Source of the DNA: Bacteroidales bacterium UBA5349
GTDB lineage: Bacteria; Bacteroidota; Bacteroidia; Bacteroidales; Tenuifilaceae
Direction: 5' to 3'
Assembly (NCBI GenBank): GCA_002410065.1
Contig: DHQB01000005.1
Span: 1 to 64,000 of the forward strand
DNA length: 64,000 nucleotides
In this document: piece after piece, positions 17,539 through 27,231 of the stretch
Layout: each line of letters begins with the position of its first letter
How positions within the stretch are numbered: position 1 is the first letter of the stretch
Program-made: the position numbers and the translations under genes
Notes under the pieces: model-generated
What the model saw: the letters and a program-made list of their open reading frames with translations, nothing else
Database searches by the model: none
What the model was told of the DNA's origin: nothing

Positions 17539-18957
17539 ATGGAGAAAGTACTAGTAGAAACATTGCCCTTCAAAGTAAAAGATATTAATCTTGCCGATTG
17601 GGGAAGGAAAGAGATTAGCATAGCCGAAAAGGAAATGCCCGGTTTGATGGCAATTCGAAGAAAACATTCGGCACAAAAGCCACTCAAAGGTGCCAGAATT
17701 ACTGGTTCGCTTCACATGACTATCCAAACCGCTGTTCTAATTGAAACCCTTGTTGAACTTGGCGCAGATGTTCGTTGGGCCAGTTGTAATATTTTTTCTA
17801 CTCAAGATCATGCTGCTGCTGCAATTGCCAAGGCAGGAATCCCTGTTTTTGCATGGAAAGGCGAAACCCTTGAAGAGTACTGGTGGTGTACCTTACAAGC
17901 CTTATCTTTCCCTGGTGATAAAGGCCCACATCTAATAGTAGATGATGGCGGTGACGCTACCCTTATCATCCATAAAGGGTACCAAGCTGAGAACGATGCA
18001 TCAATCCTAGACAAAGAACCAGAAACGCTTGAGGAAAAAGAAATACTGAAACTATTAAAGGGTCTTCTGAAAACCAATAACCAGAAATGGCATAATATTG
18101 CAAAAGAATGGAAAGGTGTTTCTGAGGAAACTACAACAGGTGTTCATCGCCTGTACCACATGAAAAAAAGTGGTGAATTGCTTGTCCCTGCCATTAACGT
18201 AAACGACTCGGTTACAAAAAGTAAATTCGATAACCTTTATGGTTGCCGCGAGTCTTTAGCCGATGGCATTAAGAGAGCCACCGATGTTATGATTGCAGGA
18301 AAAGTGGTTGTGGTATTAGGCTATGGTGATGTTGGTAAAGGTTGTGCCATGAGCATGCGCTCCTATGGAGCAAGGGTTATAGTAACTGAAATTGATCCAA
18401 TTTGCGCACTTCAGGCAGCAATGGAGGGTTTTGAGATTAAAACCCTAGAGGATGCACTTGACGAAGGCAATATTTATGTTACAACAACAGGTAACCGCGA
18501 CGTAATCCAACTCAAGCACATGCTTGCAATGAAAGATCAGTCCATTGTTTGTAACATTGGGCATTTTGATAACGAAATTCAGGTAGAGAAACTAAATAAT
18601 GCACCCGGGGTTCGTAAGGAAACTGTTAAACCTCAGGTTGACCAGTATTTCATGAAGGATGGTCGTTCAATATTTATTTTAGCCGAAGGCCGTTTAGTTA
18701 ACTTAGGATGCGCCACAGGCCACCCAAGTTTTGTAATGAGCAACAGTTTTACAAATCAAACCCTTGCTCAGCTAGAACTATGGCAGAAAGACTTAGAAGT
18801 TGGCGTTTACATTTTACCAAAAGAACTCGACGAAGAGGTTGCACGCTTGCACCTTGAGCAGCTTGGTGTAAAACTCACAAAACTTACTCAAGAGCAGGCC
18901 GATTACATTGGAGTAAACATCAACGGCCCCTTCAAACCAGATCACTATAGGTATTAA
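17539..18957 (+). CDS. ahcY: Adenosylhomocysteinase
   Basis: The enzyme splits S-adenosylhomocysteine into adenosine and homocysteine, removing the inhibitory product of methyl transfer. It uses bound NAD. The Rossmann signature GYGDVGKGCA is present, as are ASCNIFSTQDHAAAA near the substrate site, the TTTGNRDVI region, and the C-terminal Lys-Pro-Asp-His-Tyr-Arg-Tyr end that reaches the neighbouring subunit. The length of 472 is normal for the long bacterial form. It has its own promoter and a strong terminator, so it is probably monocistronic. Confidence 0.97.
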   Translation: MEKVLVETLPFKVKDINLADWGRKEISIAEKEMPGLMAIRRKHSAQKPLKGARITGSLHMTIQTAVLIETLVELGADVRWASCNIFSTQDHAAAAIAKAGIPVFAWKGETLEEYWWCTLQALSFPGDKGPHLIVDDGGDATLIIHKGYQAENDASILDKEPETLEEKEILKLLKGLLKTNNQKWHNIAKEWKGVSEETTTGVHRLYHMKKSGELLVPAINVNDSVTKSKFDNLYGCRESLADGIKRATDVMIAGKVVVVLGYGDVGKGCAMSMRSYGARVIVTEIDPICALQAAMEGFEIKTLEDALDEGNIYVTTTGNRDVIQLKHMLAMKDQSIVCNIGHFDNEIQVEKLNNAPGVRKETVKPQVDQYFMKDGRSIFILAEGRLVNLGCATGHPSFVMSNSFTNQTLAQLELWQKDLEVGVYILPKELDEEVARLHLEQLGVKLTKLTQEQADYIGVNINGPFKPDHYRY

Positions 18958-18977
18958 TTATTGGATCAAATTACATT

Positions 18978-19015
18978 GAGGTTGCACGTCCACTTTGGTG
19001 CAACCTCATTTTTTT
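18978..19015 (+). terminator. Intrinsic terminator after ahcY
   Basis: A perfect 10-bp stem, 18978-18987 with 18998-19007, and a 10-nt loop are followed by A and seven T. The open frame of the next gene runs back into this hairpin, which supports that gene's later start at 19031. Confidence 0.92.
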
Positions 19016-19030
19016 GTAAAGACTGCAAGC

Positions 19031-19594
19031 ATGAACCAAGTTATCAAAGAAACGATTCAGGTACTAAAATACGGTGGCATTATACTTTACCCAACCGATA
19101 CCATTTGGGGTATTGGCTGCGATGCCACAAATCCTGAAGCAGTTGCCAAAATACACAAGTTAAAGCAGAGCGAGGACAGCAAAAGCATGCTTGTACTCCT
19201 AGAGAACCCTAATCTGCTAAACTCTTACGTTGAGGTGGTTCCAGAAGTAGCCTGGGAACTAATTGAGGTATCCACAAAGCCGTTAACCATTATTTATCCT
19301 AAAGCCAAAAATTTGGCAGCAAACCTTATTGCTGCCGATGGCAGCATTGGCATTAGGGTGGTTAAGCATAACTTTTGCGAAAGGCTAATTCAAACCTTCC
19401 GCAAGCCTATTGTTTCTACTTCAGCAAATATTGCGGGTAAAACTTCGCCAAAAAGTTTTAAGGACATCGATGCGCAAATTGTTGATGGGGTTGATTTTGT
19501 TGTCCCTCAGATATACGAAGAAAGCACTACTAACCTACCCTCTAGCATTATTCAGCTTGGTGTTAGGGGCGAAATTAAAGTGATAAGGGAGTAA
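19031..19594 (+). CDS. tsaC: Threonylcarbamoyl-AMP synthase (YrdC/Sua5 family)
   Basis: This protein forms threonylcarbamoyl-adenylate from threonine, bicarbonate and ATP, the first step of the t6A37 modification of ANN-decoding tRNAs. The family N-terminal signature GGIILYPTDTIWGIGCDA is followed by KLKQSEDSKSMLVLL and the PIVSTSANIAGK motif. At 187 residues it is the short YrdC-only form without a Sua5 C-terminal domain. The start at 19031 is preferred over 18995, because the earlier ATG lies inside the ahcY terminator. The next gene begins 18 nt downstream, suggesting co-transcription. Confidence 0.9.
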   Translation: MNQVIKETIQVLKYGGIILYPTDTIWGIGCDATNPEAVAKIHKLKQSEDSKSMLVLLENPNLLNSYVEVVPEVAWELIEVSTKPLTIIYPKAKNLAANLIAADGSIGIRVVKHNFCERLIQTFRKPIVSTSANIAGKTSPKSFKDIDAQIVDGVDFVVPQIYEESTTNLPSSIIQLGVRGEIKVIRE

Positions 19595-19612
19595 ACGGTA
19601 ATATAAATTCGA

Positions 19613-20038
19613 ATGAAATTTTTTCATAACCACCCTATCCAGAAACGCTTTAGCGACATTGATATGCTAGGGCATGCAACCAACTCAGTATATCAGCAGT
19701 ATTTCGATTTAGGCAGAATGCACTACTTTACTGATGTTCTGAAAGAGAAAATGGACTGGCAAGAAGAAGGACTAATCCTTGTTAGCGTGAGCATAAACTT
19801 TATGGCACAAGTAAGGCTGTACGAGGAAATTGAGGTTAGAACTAAAATTGTTAATCTGGGCAACAAAAGCCTCGAAATGCATCAACAGGTTTACAATCTA
19901 ACAGCGCAATGCGTTGCTGCCGAGAGCAAATCGATAATGGTTGGTTATCAGGTTATTCAGGAAACTAGCATTCCCATTCCCCAACGATGGAGAGAAAGCA
20001 TTGCAAAATTTGAGACTGATATAGATTTTGAATTATAG
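19613..20038 (+). CDS. Acyl-CoA thioesterase, 4HBT/YbgC hotdog family
   Basis: This 141-residue single hotdog-domain protein has the family active-site stretch FSDIDMLGHATNSVYQQYF with the catalytic-type Asp in SDIDMLGH. Such enzymes hydrolyse acyl-CoA thioesters in the cytoplasm; the natural substrate is not evident. It is 18 nt downstream of the tsaC-like gene. Its last six bases overlap the end of the convergent rimM gene, so both stop codons share sequence. Confidence 0.85.
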   Translation: MKFFHNHPIQKRFSDIDMLGHATNSVYQQYFDLGRMHYFTDVLKEKMDWQEEGLILVSVSINFMAQVRLYEEIEVRTKIVNLGNKSLEMHQQVYNLTAQCVAAESKSIMVGYQVIQETSIPIPQRWRESIAKFETDIDFEL

Positions 20039-20548
20039 GTCGGTCATCCCCTCAGGCAAGTTCATAAAAAGGGTTTTAGTCTCCTCATTTAGTTCAACAA
20101 TAAAATCAGAGGTAGCGGGAATCAGCAATTCATTGCCTATAGTATTTACAACAAGAAAAACCAAATTACCAGAGAAGTCTTGCAATTCCTCTATTGTACC
20201 AAGCAAACTTCCATTCTGATTAATAATTGAGTAACCCACTAAATCATCCAGGAAAAGTTCGTCGTTTGGTTGTATTTGCTTTACTTCAGCAAATACAAAA
20301 AGCCCAACAAAATCAGTTGCCATTTCGGGTCTGTCCACCTCATCAAATTTCACAATGGATGAACTTTGACCTTTGCTTCGGATAGACTTGATAAAAAAAG
20401 GAATCGGTATTCCCTCTATTCGAAGAAATACCGATTCTAATTTGTGTTCTGAAGGATCAAAGTTATTTGTCCACAACACCTGAACCTCACCATTCACCCC
20501 ATGAGTTCGTTGAACTTTTCCAACCTCAGTAAGATGAGCGTGGTTCAT
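20033..20548 (-). CDS. rimM: Ribosome maturation factor RimM
   Basis: RimM assists maturation of the 30S head and binds S19. The N-terminal RimM domain begins VGKVQRTHGVNGEVQV, the usual opening. The C-terminal PRC-barrel-like domain contains LDDLVGYSIINQNGSLLGTIEEL and ends IVELNEETKTLFMNLPEGM. The length of 171 is normal. It follows rpsP by 11 nt on the same strand, the conserved rpsP-rimM order, although trmD and rplS, which often follow, are absent here. It overlaps the convergent thioesterase gene by six bases. Confidence 0.95.
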   Translation of the reverse strand: MNHAHLTEVGKVQRTHGVNGEVQVLWTNNFDPSEHKLESVFLRIEGIPIPFFIKSIRSKGQSSSIVKFDEVDRPEMATDFVGLFVFAEVKQIQPNDELFLDDLVGYSIINQNGSLLGTIEELQDFSGNLVFLVVNTIGNELLIPATSDFIVELNEETKTLFMNLPEGMTDL

Positions 20549-20559
20549 AGTGAAATTTC

Positions 20560-21153
20560 CTACTCTTTAGCTTCCTCAGGTTTGGTTTCTGCTTCAGCCT
20601 CAGCGGTTACTTCTGGCACTTCAACAATCTCTTCGGCAACCTCTTCGGCAACCTCCTCGGTCTCCTTAGTTTTCTTAGCCTCTTTTGCTGCTTGGTCTGC
20701 TAATCTTTTAGCAATCTCTTGAGCACGTGTTTCCCGAACCTTGGTCTCGGCTTGAATTCGTGTAGCTATTTCATCCTTCTCGCCCTTTACAAGACGATCT
20801 TTTTTGGATTGAATTTTAGATTCTTTCTCCTTAAGCCAAGCGTTGAATTTCTCCTCAACTTGCTCCTCGGTTAAAGCTCCTTTTTTCATTCCATCTAGTA
20901 AGTGTTTTTTAATTAAAACACCTTTGTACGATAGGATAGCCCTAGTTGTATCGGTAGGTTGAGCGCCATTTTGCAGCCAGTTTAATGCTCTATCAAAATT
21001 CAATTCAATAGTAGCAGGATCTGTCGTAGGATTATACGAACCGATCCTTTCAATACTTCTGCCATCCCGTGGCGCCCTGCTATCTGCCACCACGATATGA
21101 TAGAAAGGTGATCTCTTTCTACCGTGGCGACTAAGTCTGATTTTTACAGGCAT
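20560..21153 (-). CDS. rpsP: 30S ribosomal protein S16 with long C-terminal extension
   Basis: Residues 1 to about 85 are a canonical S16 (IRLSRHGRKRSPFYHIVVAD, RIGSYNP, LNWLQNGAQPTDT). Residues about 90-197 form an extension unlike the usual 80-90-residue protein: first Lys/Glu-rich and helical, then an Ala/Glu/Val-rich acidic tail with EEVAEE repeats. Long S16 tails are common in Bacteroidota; their function is not established. It heads the rpsP-rimM operon, with a -7 element 45 nt upstream. Confidence 0.96.
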   Translation of the reverse strand: MPVKIRLSRHGRKRSPFYHIVVADSRAPRDGRSIERIGSYNPTTDPATIELNFDRALNWLQNGAQPTDTTRAILSYKGVLIKKHLLDGMKKGALTEEQVEEKFNAWLKEKESKIQSKKDRLVKGEKDEIATRIQAETKVRETRAQEIAKRLADQAAKEAKKTKETEEVAEEVAEEIVEVPEVTAEAEAETKPEEAKE

Positions 21154-21197
21154 ACTTAAACGCTTTTTTAGTTAAACCCACTTTTTTATTTGCCGCG

Positions 21198-21205
21198 CAA
21201 AGATA
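21198..21205 (-). promoter_or_regulatory. -7 element for rpsP-rimM
   Basis: TATCTTTG on the minus strand, matching TAnnTTTG, about 45 nt upstream of the rpsP start. No clear -33 is visible. Confidence 0.55.
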
Positions 21206-21386
21206 ATGCTTTTTTATTAATTATCAGAGTTTTTATGCCTTTTATTGTTTTTGTATTGAAAAACTAGAATTCACTTTTTTTTAGAAAAATCACACTTCAG
21301 CAAACCAGCAAAAACACTGTAATATAGACGCATACGTTAATTATGCAATAGTTTTCAACATCAACAAATTTTGGCCCTAGATTAGT

Positions 21387-21394
21387 TAACTTTG
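21387..21394 (+). promoter_or_regulatory. -7 element for dnaE
   Basis: TAACTTTG, 51 nt before the dnaE ATG. The nearest upstream TTTG (21370-21373) is only 13 nt away, shorter than usual, so the -33 assignment is uncertain. Confidence 0.5.
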
Positions 21395-21445
21395 TGGAAA
21401 TAGCAATATCGCAGTATTCAATTCGCAATATTTTAATTATCAACC

Positions 21446-24400
21446 ATGAGCAAATTTGTACACCTTCACGTCCATTCGCAATTCTCAATTCTCGATGGTG
21501 CTTCGGGCATTACTACCCTAATTGAAAAGGCAAAAAAAATGGGCATGAAGGCAATTGCTCTTACCGACCATGGTAATATGTTTGGTATTAAGGAGTTTGT
21601 GAATGCTGCTTCCAAAGCAAATGATCCTATAAATAAGGAGATTAAAAGAATTAAAGGAGAGATTGTAAAACTTGAGAAAGAAGGAGTGGCTAAAGACGAG
21701 CTCAATGAACTGAAGTTGGCCTTACAGGATCAGGAGCAAAAACTATTTAAACCAATAATCGGGTGCGAGGCATACGTTACAGCCAATAGGCACAGCCGCG
21801 AAAAAGACGACAGGGGTGGCGATCACCTTGTTTTACTAGCAAAGGATTTAGTAGGATACCACAATCTCACTAAAATGGTATCCTATTCGTGGATCGAAGG
21901 TTTTTACCAAAAGCCTAGGATGGATAAGGAACTTCTCAAAAAGTATAGTGAGGGAATTATTGCTTCATCGGCTTGCCTTGGAGGCGAAATTCCTCAAGCA
22001 ATAATAAAGGGTAATATCCAACGGGCAGAAGAAGTGATATATGAATTTAAAGAAATATTTGGAGACGATTTCTACCTTGAAGTAATGCTCCATCCCGTTG
22101 AGCCTAATGGATACTCTGAGGACACCTATTTAGAACAAGGTCGCGTTAATAAAATAATCCTAGAACTTGCAAAGAAAACGGGGGTTAAATGCATCGCTAC
22201 CAATGATGTCCATTTTGTTAATGCCGAAGATGCACTTGCACACGACAGGCTAATTTGCCTTAATACCGGAAAGGACCTTGATGATCCTAAACGCTTGCGC
22301 TATACCATGCAGGAATATCTCAAAAGTGAACAGGAGATGCTCAAGCTCTTTCCAAATAACCCTGAGGTAATACACAACACTCTCGAAATTGCAGAAAAGG
22401 TAAGTATTTATTCCCTCGATCACGAGCCAATTATGCCACACTTCGGCCTACCCGAGGGTTTTACAGATGATAATGAATACCTTAAACACCTCACCTTTGA
22501 GGGGGCAAAAAAACGGTGGGGAGAAAATCTTACCCCCGAGATAGAGGAAAGACTCAACTTTGAACTTGAGGTAATTGCCCGAATGGGATACCCCAGCTAT
22601 TTTTTAATTGTTTGGGACTTCCTTGTTGCTGCACGCGAAATGGATGTTTCCGTTGGACCAGGAAGGGGTTCGGCAGCTGGTTCAGCTGTTGCCTACAGCC
22701 TAAAAATTACGGATATCGATCCCATTAAATACGATTTACTGTTTGAGCGTTTCCTCAATCCTGAAAGGGTTTCGATGCCCGATATTGATATTGACTTTGA
22801 TGAGGACGGTCGCGAACTAGTTTTACAGTGGGTTGTTAACAAGTACGGCAAAAAACGAGTAGCCCAAATCATCACCTTTGGTACAATGGCTGCTAAAATG
22901 GCTATTCGCGATGTGGCACGTGTGCAAAAACTGCCTCTTGCCGAGGCAATGCGCATAGCCAAACTGGTTCCAGAAAGACCGGGTATTACACTGTCTAAAG
23001 CCTACAAGGAGGTTCCAGAACTAATGGAATGCAAAAAGTCGCCAGATGAACTTGTGCGTTCAACCCTGCAATATGCCGAAGTTTTGGAGGGTTCAGTTCG
23101 GCAAACAGGGGTACATGCTTGCGGTATTATTATTGGCCGAGACAACCTTGAGGATCACATCCCTATATGCATAAATAAGGATGCCGAACTTTACGTAACC
23201 CAGTTTGATGGTAAGCACGTTGAATCCGTCGGCCTGCTTAAAATGGACTTCCTAGGGCTTAAAACACTCTCCATCATCAAGGATGCAATAGCTTTCATCA
23301 AAGAATCAAAGGGTATCGACCTAGACCTCGATCACATCCCCCTTGATGATAAAAAAACATTTGAGCTATACTCACAGGGCGACACCACAGCCCTATTCCA
23401 GTTTGAGTCGCCCGGAATGAAGAAGCATCTCCGAGCACTAAAGCCCAACAGGTTTGAAGATCTTATCGCCATGAATGCCTTGTATCGACCAGGTCCAATC
23501 GAATATATTCCAAGTTTTATCAACAGAAAACATGGGCGCGAAAAAATTGAGTACGATATACCCGAAATGGAGGATTACCTTCGCGACACCTATGGCATTA
23601 CCGTTTACCAAGAGCAGGTTATGCTTCTATCCCAAAAACTTGCTGGCTTCACAAAAGGTCAGGCCGACTCACTTAGGAAGGCCATGGGTAAAAAGCTTAA
23701 GGACGTAATGGATAAACTGAAGACTCAATTTGTTGAGGGATGCCTAAAGAATGGTCATGACATTAAAAAGGTAGAAAAGGTGTGGACCGACTGGGAGGCT
23801 TTTGCTCAATATGCCTTTAATAAATCGCACTCCACTTGCTACGCCTACGTATCATACCAAACTGCATACCTTAAAGCACACTATCCAAGTGAATTTATGG
23901 CAGCCGTTCTTAGCCGCAACCTATCCGACATAAAAAAGATTACCCTTTTTATGGATGAGTGTCGTAGAATGGGTATGCAGGTGCTTGGCCCCAATGTAAA
24001 TGAGAGTAACTATAAGTTTACGGTTATGCATAATGGCGATGTACGCTTTGGACTTGGCGCTATTAAAGGGGTTGGCGAAGGAGCCGTAGCCAATATTATT
24101 GAAACAAGAAAAGCCGGAAAGTTTGTTGATCTCTACGACTTTGTTGAAAGGGTTAACCTACAATCCGTAGGTAAAAAGAATTTTGAATCGCTGGTGCTCG
24201 CTGGTGCTTTCGATAATTTTGGCATTACAGAAAGGGCACAGTTCTTTGCCGAAGATTCAAAGGGTTCACCTTTTATAGAGCAACTGCTCCGCTACGGTGC
24301 AAAAATACAGCAAGAAAAAAACAACACACAACAAACTCTTTTTGGGGGAATGGATTCGGGGTTTGAAATTCAAAAACCCGAATTGCCCATTGTTGAGGGA

Positions 24401-25048
24401 TGGTCGAAACTTGAAACCCTTAGCAAAGAAAAAGAGCTTATCGGAATCTACCTTTCGGCCCATCCACTAGACGACTATAAACTTGAAATTGACACGTTTT
24501 GCAACATTACCCTGAGCGAAATGAGTGACCCAACTCGTTTAGTTGGCCGTGAGTTAACATTTGCAGGTATTGTGTCGGAGGCCAAAGTGCTAACCACCCA
24601 AAAGGGCAATTACTATGGTCGACTAACCATAGAAGATTTTACCGATTCATATGAAATTACGCTTTTTGGGAAAGACTTTGAGAATAACAGAAAGTTTTTC
24701 TTTGTTGGCTATCCTCTCCTTATTAAGGGAAGGTTCGACCATAGCAAATACCGCGAGGGACAACTCGAACTCTATATCAAAAACATGCAAATGCTCTCTG
24801 ATGTTAGGGATGAACTTGTAAAGAAAATTACGATATCGCTCACGATTGAAGAGGTAAACGAAGGGATAATTAACAAAATAAAAGACCTTACCAATGTGAA
24901 TACCGGCAAGGTAATGCTTAGGTTTAGAGTAATTGATCCTCAAAGTAAAGTTAGCCTTGAGATGTTCTCACGAGCACACCGGATTAACCTCTCCAATGAG
25001 TTTATTGAGCACTTAAAACAAATGGATCTGAACTTTAAAATAAATTGA
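21446..25048 (+). CDS. dnaE: DNA polymerase III alpha subunit
   Basis: This is the replicative polymerase catalytic subunit. The N-terminal PHP domain begins VHLHVHSQFSILDGA and keeps the LTDHGNMFG motif. The C-family polymerase palm has GPGRGSAAGS and the catalytic PDIDIDFD, with Asp446, Asp448 and Asp450. RQTGVHACGIII and the fingers region with YQEQVMLLSQKLAGF follow. The C-terminus (about 980-1100) holds an OB-fold region (RELTFAGIVSEAKV). At 1200 residues it is the DnaE1-type length. The gene stands alone, with a -7 element upstream and trxA 73 nt downstream. Confidence 0.97.
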   Translation: MSKFVHLHVHSQFSILDGASGITTLIEKAKKMGMKAIALTDHGNMFGIKEFVNAASKANDPINKEIKRIKGEIVKLEKEGVAKDELNELKLALQDQEQKLFKPIIGCEAYVTANRHSREKDDRGGDHLVLLAKDLVGYHNLTKMVSYSWIEGFYQKPRMDKELLKKYSEGIIASSACLGGEIPQAIIKGNIQRAEEVIYEFKEIFGDDFYLEVMLHPVEPNGYSEDTYLEQGRVNKIILELAKKTGVKCIATNDVHFVNAEDALAHDRLICLNTGKDLDDPKRLRYTMQEYLKSEQEMLKLFPNNPEVIHNTLEIAEKVSIYSLDHEPIMPHFGLPEGFTDDNEYLKHLTFEGAKKRWGENLTPEIEERLNFELEVIARMGYPSYFLIVWDFLVAAREMDVSVGPGRGSAAGSAVAYSLKITDIDPIKYDLLFERFLNPERVSMPDIDIDFDEDGRELVLQWVVNKYGKKRVAQIITFGTMAAKMAIRDVARVQKLPLAEAMRIAKLVPERPGITLSKAYKEVPELMECKKSPDELVRSTLQYAEVLEGSVRQTGVHACGIIIGRDNLEDHIPICINKDAELYVTQFDGKHVESVGLLKMDFLGLKTLSIIKDAIAFIKESKGIDLDLDHIPLDDKKTFELYSQGDTTALFQFESPGMKKHLRALKPNRFEDLIAMNALYRPGPIEYIPSFINRKHGREKIEYDIPEMEDYLRDTYGITVYQEQVMLLSQKLAGFTKGQADSLRKAMGKKLKDVMDKLKTQFVEGCLKNGHDIKKVEKVWTDWEAFAQYAFNKSHSTCYAYVSYQTAYLKAHYPSEFMAAVLSRNLSDIKKITLFMDECRRMGMQVLGPNVNESNYKFTVMHNGDVRFGLGAIKGVGEGAVANIIETRKAGKFVDLYDFVERVNLQSVGKKNFESLVLAGAFDNFGITERAQFFAEDSKGSPFIEQLLRYGAKIQQEKNNTQQTLFGGMDSGFEIQKPELPIVEGWSKLETLSKEKELIGIYLSAHPLDDYKLEIDTFCNITLSEMSDPTRLVGRELTFAGIVSEAKVLTTQKGNYYGRLTIEDFTDSYEITLFGKDFENNRKFFFVGYPLLIKGRFDHSKYREGQLELYIKNMQMLSDVRDELVKKITISLTIEEVNEGIINKIKDLTNVNTGKVMLRFRVIDPQSKVSLEMFSRAHRINLSNEFIEHLKQMDLNFKIN

Positions 25049-25121
25049 TTTCAGAAGCCAAAACTTTTTTAAAATGAAACTGTTATCTTTACACAATATT
25101 TAACTATTAAACAATTAAACT

Positions 25122-25439
25122 ATGGCACTTGCAATAACTGATAGCAATTTTGAAGAACTTGTACTAAAAGCAGAAAAACCTGTTCTTCTCGATTTTTGGG
25201 CAGAGTGGTGTGGCCCTTGCCGAATGGTTGGCCCTTTGGTTGAACAAATGGCTCAAGAGTTTGAAGGAAGAGCAGTAATTGGGAAAGTTGACGTTGATAG
25301 CAACCCTGGAGTGGCGAGCAAATTTGGCATTCGTAACATCCCCACAATTCTTTTCTTCAAAAACGGCGAAATAGCCGACAAGCAAGTTGGTGCTGTTCCA
25401 AAAAACACACTTGTGGCAAAACTTGAGGCTTTGTTATAG
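25122..25439 (+). CDS. trxA: Thioredoxin
   Basis: This is a cytoplasmic protein-disulfide reductant of 105 residues. The active site is WCGPC (Cys30 and Cys33), and the cis-proline is in RNIPTILFF. The fold is complete with no extra domain or signal peptide. A TATCTTTA sequence at 25084-25091 resembles a -7 element. A near-perfect hairpin follows the stop, so it is probably a single-gene transcript. Confidence 0.97.
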   Translation: MALAITDSNFEELVLKAEKPVLLDFWAEWCGPCRMVGPLVEQMAQEFEGRAVIGKVDVDSNPGVASKFGIRNIPTILFFKNGEIADKQVGAVPKNTLVAKLEALL

Positions 25440-25461
25440 CCAAGAGCATAATAGTAACTGA

Positions 25462-25496
25462 CAAGCATCTGCCCAGCAAAAAGCAGATGCTTGTTT
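25462..25496 (+). terminator. Hairpin terminator after trxA
   Basis: A perfect 11-bp stem (25462-25472 with 25483-25493) and a 10-nt loop. The T tract that follows is short (TTTGATT), so termination may be bidirectional or moderate. Confidence 0.65.
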
Positions 25497-25530
25497 GATT
25501 GGTAACTAGTGGTAGCCTAAAATAAATACA

Positions 25531-26106
25531 ATGAAAGTTTGTGTATTCTGCGCTTCGAGCGCAAAAATTTCAAAAAAGTATTTCGACCAAACCGAACTTG
25601 TTGCACAAGAACTTGTAAATGCGGGTTCCTCTATTGTGTATGGTGGAGGGTCTGTTGGACTTATGGGTTGCCTTGCCGACAAAGCATTATCGCTTGGTGG
25701 CGAAGTGATTGGGATACTGCCTCGATTCATGGACAAGGTTGAATGGGGCCACAAAGGACTCTCTAAGATGGTTCTTGTAAAAGATATGCGCGAACGTAAA
25801 AAACAACTTATCAACAACGTTGATGCAGTTATTGCATTACCCGGTGGTTGCGGAACTCTTGAGGAGTTGATGGAGGTTTACACACTAAAACGCCTAGGAA
25901 AATTCACTAAGCCTATTATTGTTCTGAATACCGATGGATTTTACAACCATCTTGAGATGCTAATCGAAAAGATGATTGATGAAAATTTTATGCGCCCAGA
26001 GCATAGGCAAATATGGCAACTCGTAAATAGCCCAAGCGATATTATCCCCGCCATTATATCAGCACCCTTATGGGATGAATCTGCAATTAAGTTTGCAGCG
26101 GTTTAA
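25531..26106 (+). CDS. LOG family protein (TIGR00730-type)
   Basis: This 191-residue Rossmann-like protein has the family motif PGGCGTLEEL at 104-113 and an upstream DMRERK stretch. Characterised relatives are cytokinin riboside 5'-monophosphate phosphoribohydrolases that release the base from nucleoside monophosphates. Older labels as lysine decarboxylase are misleading. The biological substrate in this bacterium is unknown. It overlaps the convergent ribD gene by four bases at the stop codons. Confidence 0.88.
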   Translation: MKVCVFCASSAKISKKYFDQTELVAQELVNAGSSIVYGGGSVGLMGCLADKALSLGGEVIGILPRFMDKVEWGHKGLSKMVLVKDMRERKKQLINNVDAVIALPGGCGTLEELMEVYTLKRLGKFTKPIIVLNTDGFYNHLEMLIEKMIDENFMRPEHRQIWQLVNSPSDIIPAIISAPLWDESAIKFAAV

Positions 26107-27194
26107 CCTATTGTAGGTCTGTTCCTGTAGGTAAAAAGTTTACTGTCGCCAATCTCGTCGTAACTGTAAATTTCGCCAGTAAATTGGGGCGCTTTAACCC
26201 CATCATAAAAAAACTGGTTGCCCACAAAAACTCGAGCTTCATCCCAAAGATTTCGCTCTAAAAAACTATTGATTAGCGTTGCGCCACCCTCAATAAAAAG
26301 CGAGGAAATATTGCGCTGGTAAAGTTTCGTTAGTAATTGCACCTCCAGCCCCTTGGCAAAATCCACAGCTACTATCTCCATATTTGGAATAGTCAAAAAC
26401 TCGGCCTTCCGGGCCGATGCGCTTGAGTTATTTCCAATAAAAACCAGTGTTGGCGTTGAACCGTCGTAAACGTTGGATTCCTTAGTAAGCCTCAACTTTC
26501 TATCGAGCACAATGCGCAAAGGGTTTTTACCGCTCCAATGGCGTACATCAAGTCTGGGGTTATCCTTTTCAACTGTATTGGTTCCAATAAGTATACTCTG
26601 CTCCTCGCTTCGCCATTTGTGCACAGTAGTTCGGGCTAGCTCGTTGGTTATCCAAACAGGCGCAATTGGGTCGTTGGGCTTCCTAACACAATCTATGAAA
26701 CCATCAAGAGTTTGTGCCCATTTTAAAATAATGTAAGGCCGTTTTTTGGTATGAAACATATAAAACCGTCTATTTAAGTCCTTTGACTCCTGCTCTAACA
26801 CGCCAACAGTTACATCAATACCGGCATTTTTTAATTTTTCGATGCCTGCACCCTGTATCTGTGGATTAGGATCTTGAACTGAAATTACCACCCGCCTAAT
26901 CCCCGATTCAATAATTAAATCGGTACAAGGAGGAGTTTTACCATGGTGCGAGCATGGCTCCAACGAAACATAAAGGGTACACTTCGATAGAATCGATTTA
27001 TCCGATACAGCATTAATGGCTATTCGTTCCGCATGATCGGTACCAAACTCTTTGTGGTATCCCTCTGCAATAATCCTATTGTTGTAAACCACAACTGAAC
27101 CAACCATTGGGTTTGGCGCAACTCTTCCCTCGCCATGTGCGGCCAGTTCAAGGCAACGACTCATGTAAATCCTATCCTGTATGTGCTGTTCCAT
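26103..27194 (-). CDS. ribD: Bifunctional riboflavin deaminase-reductase
   Basis: RibD deaminates the pyrimidine intermediate of riboflavin synthesis and then reduces its ribose. The N-terminal CMP/dCMP-deaminase-type zinc domain shows HAERIAINA and PCSHHGKTPPC. The C-terminal reductase domain begins YIILKWAQTLDGFI. I set the start at 27194 (MEQHIQDRIYMSRCLELA), giving 363 residues. The frame is open to 27257, but the extra 21 residues are unlike RibD and would overlap the divergent prmC. The intergenic space to prmC is 37 nt. Confidence 0.93.
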   Translation of the reverse strand: MEQHIQDRIYMSRCLELAAHGEGRVAPNPMVGSVVVYNNRIIAEGYHKEFGTDHAERIAINAVSDKSILSKCTLYVSLEPCSHHGKTPPCTDLIIESGIRRVVISVQDPNPQIQGAGIEKLKNAGIDVTVGVLEQESKDLNRRFYMFHTKKRPYIILKWAQTLDGFIDCVRKPNDPIAPVWITNELARTTVHKWRSEEQSILIGTNTVEKDNPRLDVRHWSGKNPLRIVLDRKLRLTKESNVYDGSTPTLVFIGNNSSASARKAEFLTIPNMEIVAVDFAKGLEVQLLTKLYQRNISSLFIEGGATLINSFLERNLWDEARVFVGNQFFYDGVKAPQFTGEIYSYDEIGDSKLFTYRNRPTIG

Positions 27195-27231
27195 AATTTT
27201 TCGATACTTTTGAATAAGTAAAAATAGATGT